Positions 57,901-64,000 of a stretch of DNA of 64,000 nucleotides are shown here, piece after piece. The stretch is from Hydractinia symbiolongicarpus (taxonomy: Eukaryota > Cnidaria > Hydrozoa > Anthoathecata > Hydractiniidae): positions 35,819,828-35,883,827 of the forward strand of contig NC_079876.1 of assembly GCF_029227915.1 (NCBI RefSeq), read 5' to 3'. Position 1 is the first letter of the stretch. Every line of letters begins with the position of its first letter. Both the position numbers and the translations under genes were made by a program. The notes under the pieces are model-generated. The model searched no databases. It had not been told where the DNA came from and worked only from the letters and a program-made list of their open reading frames with translations.

Positions 57901-57958
57901 GCATACTAAGTTGGACACGTAGCCAATAGTTACTGTTATATAGTATCAGAGATGACAT
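51475..57958 (-). CDS. HEPN - coiled coil - P-loop/SF1-like NTPase - FN3 - ankyrin protein
   Basis: Seven exons on the minus strand, all joins in phase: 57958-57259, 56749-56512, 56297-56035, 55922-53372, 53258-52983, 52517-52492 (26-base micro-exon), 51977-51475. Total about 1518 residues. N-terminal DZIP3-type HEPN domain (residues about 1-190) with R-x4-H in KRNEFAHAH. Then a coiled coil, a beta-rich segment, a large NTPase with GDYGTGKT (near 718), HVVIDECD (near 812) and a helicase-like C-lobe with NYQGARGREADEVIL (near 1101). An FN3 domain and about four ankyrin repeats close the protein. HEPN domains are often RNases; NTPase plus ankyrin architecture is typical of signal-sensing immune proteins. 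The function here is inference. Introns are short, no breaks are seen, and the gene looks intact. Confidence 0.85.
52492..52517 (-). CDS. Exon 6: 26-base micro-exon
   Basis: Acceptor TTCAATAG and donor GTAACT frame 26 bases encoding (E)IPGEKKF(D). Without it, exon 5 (phase 2) and exon 7 (phase 1) could not be joined, so phase supports it. Confidence 0.7.
52612..53000. repeat. CAA/TAA-rich array containing extra copies of the exon 5 splice donor
   Basis: Degenerate (AACAACAAY)n sequence organised in units of about 112-125 bases. Each carries ACATACTCGTGTTTGTA (starting 52741, 52866 and 52978). On the minus strand that string is the last codons of the FN3 exon plus its GTATGT donor. Confidence 0.8.
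52983..53258 (-). CDS. Exon 5: fibronectin type III domain
   Basis: LQQPIQVKHLVCTYMNENT, SMLAWTNEGFDYALQKRKF, NWCEVPVLFDG, then LEYGSTYQFSVVAYSNVGVA and KPTVL. The Trp and the Y.F.V.A.N..G motif are FN3 signatures. It ends at HE with donor GTATGT at the edge of a simple-sequence array. Confidence 0.8.
53372..55922 (-). CDS. Exon 4: 850-residue P-loop NTPase with SF1-helicase-like C-lobe
   Basis: One uninterrupted exon. The N-terminal 300 residues hold a nuclease- or sensor-like region (PYVRNSEVSEWAYRI, YFCKDCHLLD). KKIIVGDYGTGKTLLGIYYL is Walker A, and LLLHVVIDECDCGRL Walker B. Following regions include an IIILPQS strand and HHCMRTT, then SVIGHNIQGEIPIIF, FTLLTNYQGARGREADEVIL and LSRSTSRICIVF. 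The last two resemble motifs V and VI of UvrD/Schlafen-type superfamily 1 helicases. True helicase activity is uncertain, but the ATP-binding residues are intact. Confidence 0.85.
56035..56297 (-). CDS. Exon 3: beta-rich domain of unknown family
   Basis: 88 residues with HTIMKVLANGKD, NLKLQISSTMNEYDITELQ and YLFVRLFKQVPIQLYDLNMT. Alternating hydrophobics suggest a beta-sandwich. No family was recognised. Phases 2 in and 1 out match both neighbours. Confidence 0.7.
56512..56749 (-). CDS. Exon 2: coiled-coil segment
   Basis: Joined in phase 1 to exon 1. It reads LDNTVDGIKSQLDEKIDRCE, LEEKASKNDLYLIKSELEKK, then a Pro/Lys patch (TPSPKRKSIEDL). The heptad pattern suggests oligomerisation. The donor is GTAAGA. 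Confidence 0.75.
57259..57958 (-). CDS. Exon 1: DZIP3/hRUL138-type HEPN domain
   Basis: ATG 57958 to the GTAAGT donor at 57258. Motifs: NYWLRVQLSMHHVVQPAMLY, NKSQLYAEI, SKFDTTITYFLIRKG, LPKPRGGWKTPLPPMCGDD, then KKKRNEFAHAHNMSM and FEDTWNDIIDIVTELGC. The order and the Arg-Asn-x3-His catalytic-type motif match HEPN domains of the DZIP3 group, found at N-termini of cnidarian immune-like receptors. A coiled coil (KELAYLQTDFTQLK) begins at its end. Confidence 0.8.
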
Positions 57959-60900
57959 TGTATGGAACTTTTATGTGCATATTTCACCAACACTGTACGG
58001 AAATTGTAAAAAAAAAGTTTTTTATAACTAACAAGTTTTTACCTGTGGCGACAAGTCCAATTATTAAAAAAAAATTGTACAAATTTTTCTGTGGCTTTCT
58101 CACATTATGATCACGTATAAATTATATTTCCTAGAAGTTTATAGATTTATACAAAGAATATAAACCCTTAAAAATAAGAAATTATACGCTAGAATAATTC
58201 TAAAGGTAGTGATTTAATAGTTCTCTTGAGAGAAGGTTTGCTTCGGTTGATGAGCAAGCTCTCTTAAATTTGTACAAAATGTTTTAAATTATTGGACTTG
58301 TTTTCATATGTTATAATCACTGCGTTTCCATCAACTATAAGTTTTGATCTAGTAATTGATTTGCTAAAAATTGTTTTAGATTTGATTGGAAAGTTGCTTA
58401 ATGGTTGCTTAGCAAAAAATGGAAAGTATCTCAAAGAGTAAAAATACATTTTGCAAATAATATTTTTTAAGGTTAATTCGTTGTTAGGTAAAAATATACA
58501 TTTTAATTAAATCAGTTGTTGAAGTAATGTGTAGATGTTTTTGTTAATAAACATCGAATTATGATAGACTTTAAAGAATTATATCCCATATGACCTTTTC
58601 CTTCAAATAGATACTCACCATGCAATGTTATTAATGCCAAGATCCTCTTCTCGTCCTAGAGAACATAGCTAATGTTAAAATCAACAAACGTAATTTGATT
58701 TCATAACCTCTTCTCGTTGAGCCGTTTTATCATTTTATACGAAACTAAAAGTTACTCTTTTTTAATTAGTCCATACTGCCAATGATATTTGACGATGATT
58801 ATAGACGATGTTAAATATAATGATATAGTTAATGGAGATAAAAACTTGCTAGCGACAGTATTTTCGGTAACCTAATTTCCAGGATGATTTGTTGGATTGA
58901 TATATATCTAAATATAAGAAAATATCGCAACAAATGCTTCCTGGAATACAACCAAATACATTTTAATGCATAAAAATAAGTCGAATTTTCTGCGAAATTA
59001 AAACGGATACTTTCTGAAATAAAACAAATTCTGATTTACTTCTGCTGACATATTTCAGTACACATATGTTGTTGTAGCTTTTTATAGCTTATAAAATAGT
59101 ATTTTCCACACAATTGCGAAGTTGCTTACAAGAATTTATAAAAAGTTTAAAACACATCAATCAACATCATGTAATGTCTTTACTAATGCTTGCCAAGGTT
59201 ACTTAAAAAGAAAACCGTTTTGTCAACAATTAGCTCTCCAGCGCAGTTGATTTACACAACGATTATTTACTCTCCTACGCATGACTTTAATTAAAAAAAA
59301 CTTCTTTAACGGTACCCTGTTTTGTTTGATGTTAAAAGTCTTTTTTAAGAGTTTCTTAAAAATAAGAAAACTATTTACTACATATTTTTTGACTATTTAC
59401 AGTACAAGGATGACATAGTAAGGAAGCTCGCAAGAGTTTTAACTACCTTAGAAAGGTTTTTAAATTTAAGACCTCCAGATTGGCCTTTCATCAATGTTCA
59501 AGCTTTGTGTTATCACCTTTTATTTTTATGTGTGTGGACAGAAAAACACTCGTTTATTAACAAAAAGACTGTAAGATAAATTTGTGGGTTTAAAATGAAT
59601 TAAACATACATGGAAAATAGAAAAAATACACCCTTTTTATATAAAAATCAAAATTCTAACCAGACTGTTCATTATTCCTATTTCCCCATTGTCCTCAACT
59701 TAAAATCCTAACCTGTTATTCTTATAAGTCATATTCCTATAAAAGAAAAAAAGCATGGAGTAATTTAATTTCATAAAATCATTCACCCCATTAAGTACTT
59801 CATATTGTTAAAAGGTAGAAGCTGACATATTTTTCATTTTATCGCCCCCCCCCCCCCAAAACAAATGTAAGCGGTAACAATTTCGTGCGTGTTACTGGTT
59901 TCAACAATTATCTTCAGAGTAAGATTCCACTGACTATCCAATAACAATTACATTACAATAACTTAAATTTTTATTACTTACAGGAGAATTACAATTTCAA
60001 CCAGCACAAGTGATCACAATGTGTATGTTATATGATATTGCTTGATGTCAGACTTAGAACTTCAGATCTTAGGTTATTCAGTTAAACTGAAACTCTTAAA
60101 ACATGCAACTTGTTGCTGGCGTCAGCACGACCATTTTCTTGGAGTTTTGCGACTTTCGTAGGCCACGACGTGCATTATTCCGTCGTGTGAGCGCAGTGAA
60201 GAAATTTTACACGCTCTCTACCTAATCTACGCATGCGTAGAAGCCTATTGAATACAGGGTGACTATTTCATCTTTGTTGGAACAATGACGAAAAAACTTG
60301 AGACAGTAGCTACAACCCCGGACATATTTTTTTATTTTTAACTACTTCTCGATATAGAAAGTAGTATGGTTTGGCCACTACTCTGTAGCCGATAGGCTTC
60401 AAAGGTTGACTTAGGCATAACGTAATAACTTAAGACACAAAGAGCTTAAACACGCTGTGAACATTGTTAATTTGGAGTGCGTGCTACCTAGATTGAAACA
60501 CAGTTCTGAACCACTTGTGGTCAGGATGTAAAAATCTGCCGGCTTTTCACTATGTTATGTTCGAAGCTGTAGCTGCCTTTTGTGTTGTGCCTGCCATATA
60601 TTAAAACTGTGTGTGGGCTAGGCACCGCGCATAGTCTAGCTAGCAATGTGTTATCACTTTTTACCCAAAAATTAGCACTTTTTTCACTTCAGATTGCTTT
60701 CCCTTTTGTTAAATTTAAAGAATGAATTAACATGCCAAAATAGGCTTTAATTAGGTAAGATTATATCTTAGAATGTACATGGATGAAGTCAAAAATATCT
60801 TATTAATATATTTCAAAAATATCCACAATACTCTGTAGTTAGACCAACATAAATAACCATACATATCATATTTGAAGCCGTAAAACTAGAATCTGCTGGC

Positions 60901-62956
60901 ATCAAAATGAAATCAAAACATTATCCTATTCGAAAGATGTTTATCATCAATTAATATTCTAAGATTTCCATTCGATAACAAAGAAGTCAGTTATTGCTGT
61001 CTAGAGTTGTTAAACCAATGGGTAGTAAGAGAATGTGAAAGTTCTGTATATACGTTCTGTGGGCGTCCTGTAGTAAAAATACGCATACAGGGTACATTGA
61101 CAAAAAATAAGAAAGATTTTCCAGGAATACCAGAGTTAAAAGACACTAATGTTGGTTATTAAATTCTGTTTTTATCTGGTTATCTTTGGTCACAGTGGTT
61201 TAATAATAAAAGCAGAGATACTAAATTATTAGAATATATTTTGACTAAATGTTTACAGTGTGCTGTATTTTGTGTGTTTTGTGTTAAATTTTTCGCATTT
61301 ATTTCTTAACTTTTTTGATTTTTCGGAAAGAAACTTTTGCGGAAGATGGAGATAAATTGCCGCAAAAGTTTTTCTTTGCGAACGTTTCTTCCCTCGAAAA
61401 ATCCTTCTCTTAAAGCAAAAATAGTAGATAATCAAAAATAAAGTGCGAAAAAGTGATAATATCTACTTTGGTTTAAAAAAATACTCAGCAATTTTATTTT
61501 GCGGAATAAGTTCTCATAACAGTAGTAAAAAATGTAGCTACTTAGTTTAATTTAGCATAAGAATTTTAGTATTTATAAAGCTAGCTAGCTTAAGAAGCAG
61601 GATGCTGCCTCATGATTGGAGATTATAGTCAAAATCTTAAATTTGGTTCATTTTAGATTTATACATGCCTAAAAAACGTGATAAAATATTCATCTTAACA
61701 TGTGAAAACACACAGGAAATAAATAATCCTATAGATACAAAGTATTTAGAACAGAAAAAGATCAACAAAATACCTACATGCTTCCTTCGTGCGCATGTTG
61801 AGTCCGTAAAAATCATGGTTTGGTTATTAATGAAAATGGAGTCTCGCGATTGGTCTATTACGCGTTCAAAACAAAGCCGGTAAAATAAGGGGTCTGCCGG
61901 GATCCAAAATAAAGCTGCAATGCAAATCTTTCTGGTCATTCCTCGGAAACACATACAGTAAAAAAAATGTGTAAAACTGCGACGATAGGAACGCTGCAGT
62001 GAACAAATATTAAAACAGTACGGAAAACACACAATGCAGCCATTGAAACTTGGGAAAAAGAGTTTGTTAAATTCAGTAACAAAAAATATCAAGACTAACA
62101 ATCGAATCACATAACTTGAAAATATTGTGAATATTGGAAAGTGAACTTTGGTATATTCAAAATGAGTGTGCGTTACATTGAAGGGCGGACCTAACTACTT
62201 CTTAGCCATGGAAGGTGACATTTTTCTTTCTTCCCATCTAACTAAGTATAATGACAGTAATATTCGACATATGTAAAGCGTGTTGACTTGACATATTTGC
62301 AACTAATTATTTAATAAAGATAAGTCTCTGAATTACCTTCTGGAAGATAACAAGTTTTTGTAACAGGTATTTCCTTATGCCTAATATCGACTGTCGAAGG
62401 AAAGCAAACTTAAACAAAAAACTATATATTTTTTTCTTAAACATTCCTCTAATTGATACAAAAAGAAAATTGACTCGTTTCAATAACACAAAGTACAACA
62501 AAATTGTTTCACTAGATAAACGCACATCAGGAATTTGGCTTACTACAACAAAACTCATGAAGACGTGACTTATCATCACCAAGCACGAAACTATAAGACT
62601 CTAATCACTGGCAGTTCGCTCAAATTCGATTTGAAGAAGGTAGATGACTAATGGAATTATTTAAAACAGATACGAATAGGATGTTTATTTTTGGAAGAAA
62701 AATATTTTGCAAAGACTAAAACATTTGCAATTCGTCCACAACGTTTAAATATATTTATATAACGTATTTATCAACTTCTGGTAACTAGATCTAATATAAA
62801 TTTAACACGTTTTTAAATTAGCTATATCTTATAAACATGCAGAGTCAGTAGTCCAAATGTCCCTAAAAATCACCTATTCATTTATTCGGCTCTTTCTACA
62901 ATTCGTTATATTTTGATTACTTTTCACAATTCGCAATTTAAACCAATAAAAATCGC
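57959..62956. other. Intergenic region, mostly without recognised features
   Basis: Upstream of the HEPN gene and downstream of the His-rich gene. Apart from the candidate exon at 59403-59570, a poly-C run at about 59845-59857 and a slightly GC-richer patch at 60115-60260 (possible promoter or CpG remnant), nothing is supported. Confidence 0.4.
59403..59570 (+). CDS. Possible isolated internal exon
   Basis: 168 bases (56 codons) between acceptor TTTACAG and donor GTAAGA, open in phase 0: KDDIVRKLARVLTTLERFLN, LRPPDWPFINVQALCYHLLF and a hydrophobic end. The sequence reads protein-like but the family is unknown and no partner exons were found nearby. Chance or a relic remains possible. Confidence 0.3.
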
Positions 62957-64000
62957 TTACCATGTCCACCATGGTTTTTGACGCGGGTGAAAAGTGTCAA
63001 AATTGTCAAAAAATTTACCCACGAACTCTTTTTTATGTCCAGACACGGTGTCATCGTATTCGTTGTTTTCAAATTCGTTTTCCTCATGAGGAGAGTCATC
63101 CCCCTGTAAAATACTCTCCATCCCAGTGTGATGTTGAACATATCCTAAGTAATTATCAGCGTGATGGCTATGTCCATCGTAGTGACGAACCTGCGGAGAA
63201 GGATCTTTCACAAATACATGGTGCACTGGCAGATGATGGGCTGTATGCTCAGTATGTAGTGCTACATTAGGATGATTATGTACGCCAAAACCATGAAAAA
63301 CATCGGGCCGAAGATTATGGGTATAACCATCGCGTCCATGAGAAGCGTAAAAGTCACCATGACCTTCAAAATTAGGCTCAATCCCAGCGTATGAGATGTC
63401 ACTATTATCAAAATTTGTATTAAAACCAGATACCGGATTTATGTTTTGACTCATGTCATCCCAATGTCTATCACTTCCGATGTCATTGATGTTTGGGTCA
63501 AAGCCTGTATGAAATAGATGGCCTTTATTGATATTATGACCAACATTGAGCGTATGACCTACATTGTGACCTAAACCAAGGCCAGTTGTTGTTAAATCTT
63601 GAACGGGAGCATAATGGTTCATATGAACACCAAGTGCACCAACACTCTCGTGTCCTTTGTGACCTCTTAAAAGACTAAGTCCTAGATGACCATGTTGGGT
63701 TACATGTACACCAGGATTCATATCAATCATCTGCTCAACATGCTCAATATGGCCAGTATAATCAGGATAGTGGTGCCTACGTGGATCCCACACACCAGCA
63801 GGATGAACACCACCATATCTAGCAAAGTGAGAATGTACTCCAGGACTTTTGACAACAGGGTGATGTCCCAATGGAATATGACTAGGTCCTGGCAACAGTC
63901 CATCTGTATGAAAGCTAGATACTGCATCTATATTTTTATTAATTTCAGGACCATGAACCTCGTTTTCAACGTGGTTGCTATGTGATCCAAGGCCTGTATT
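62957..64000 (-). CDS. His/Gly-rich protein, partial (runs off the window)
   Basis: Open frame on the minus strand from the window edge to TAA 62957-62959, at least 347 codons with no start in view. It is rich in His, Gly and Asn, with loose repeats such as LGHNVGHTLNVGHNINKGH, VHVTQHGHLGLSLLRGHKGH and HNHPNVALHTEHTAHHLP. It ends with an acidic patch and FHPRQKPWWTW. Such composition fits a secreted or matrix metal-binding (Zn/Cu/Ni) protein, but no family or signal peptide can be seen. The stop sits inside ATG-GTAAGC, a good splice donor, so the true reading may splice on and not stop here. Confidence 0.7.
   Translation of the reverse strand, partial: NTGLGSHSNHVENEVHGPEINKNIDAVSSFHTDGLLPGPSHIPLGHHPVVKSPGVHSHFARYGGVHPAGVWDPRRHHYPDYTGHIEHVEQMIDMNPGVHVTQHGHLGLSLLRGHKGHESVGALGVHMNHYAPVQDLTTTGLGLGHNVGHTLNVGHNINKGHLFHTGFDPNINDIGSDRHWDDMSQNINPVSGFNTNFDNSDISYAGIEPNFEGHGDFYASHGRDGYTHNLRPDVFHGFGVHNHPNVALHTEHTAHHLPVHHVFVKDPSPQVRHYDGHSHHADNYLGYVQHHTGMESILQGDDSPHEENEFENNEYDDTVSGHKKEFVGKFFDNFDTFHPRQKPWWTW

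Noticed and set aside
61637-62110. 157-residue minus-strand ORF
   Set aside because: Starts with GTG, Phe/Cys/Ile-rich without domain features; probably chance in AT-rich DNA.
62962-63270. Plus-strand ORF with CQNC
   Set aside because: Antisense of the His-rich gene; the opposite strand is open over more than 1 kb.

Overview
The window is eukaryotic, AT-rich, intron-rich metazoan DNA. Gene content and repeats suggest a cnidarian, perhaps a hydrozoan. The clues are a TUT4/7-type uridylyltransferase spread over more than 20 small exons, a DZIP3-type HEPN protein, a Penelope-like element, a BEL/Pao retrotransposon and a decayed Polinton/adintovirus-like element. The taxon is an inference from gene content, not a match I could run.

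Layout. 1-12 kb: a small secreted cysteine-rich protein, a truncated LINE, a broken THAP gene facing a P2X7-type Cys-rich ORF, a Penelope-like remnant with 237-bp inverted arms, a broken zinc-ribbon gene and a pogo-like MITE. 12.4-26.5 kb: a decayed virus-like DNA transposon. It holds a 24-residue-repeat gene, small capsid-region-type ORFs, a packaging ATPase relic, a zinc-finger/HNH relic and a protein-primed-type family B DNA polymerase relic. Its repeat gene was split by a young BEL/Pao element (12483-17902, 142-bp LTRs, 5-bp target duplication AAGGC). 26.5-31.5 kb: two adjacent MITEs and apparently empty sequence.

31.5-49.4 kb, plus strand: a near-complete TUT4/7 gene. I joined 23 exons with consistent phases, about 1290 codons. 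51.5-58.0 kb, minus strand, tail to tail with TUT: a seven-exon gene of about 1518 residues. It joins an N-terminal HEPN domain with an R-x4-H motif, a coiled coil, a large P-loop/SF1-helicase-like NTPase, a fibronectin III domain and C-terminal ankyrin repeats. This architecture looks like an innate-immune or RNA-defence effector and is the most interesting item here. 62.9-64.0 kb, minus: the 3' part of a His/Gly-rich protein gene that runs off the window.

Host genes (Cys-rich protein, TUT4/7, HEPN-NTPase, His-rich protein) lie at the two sides and right half. The 3-28 kb stretch is mostly mobile elements in several age classes, with the BEL element among the youngest. I saw no tRNA, rRNA, snRNA or CRISPR array.
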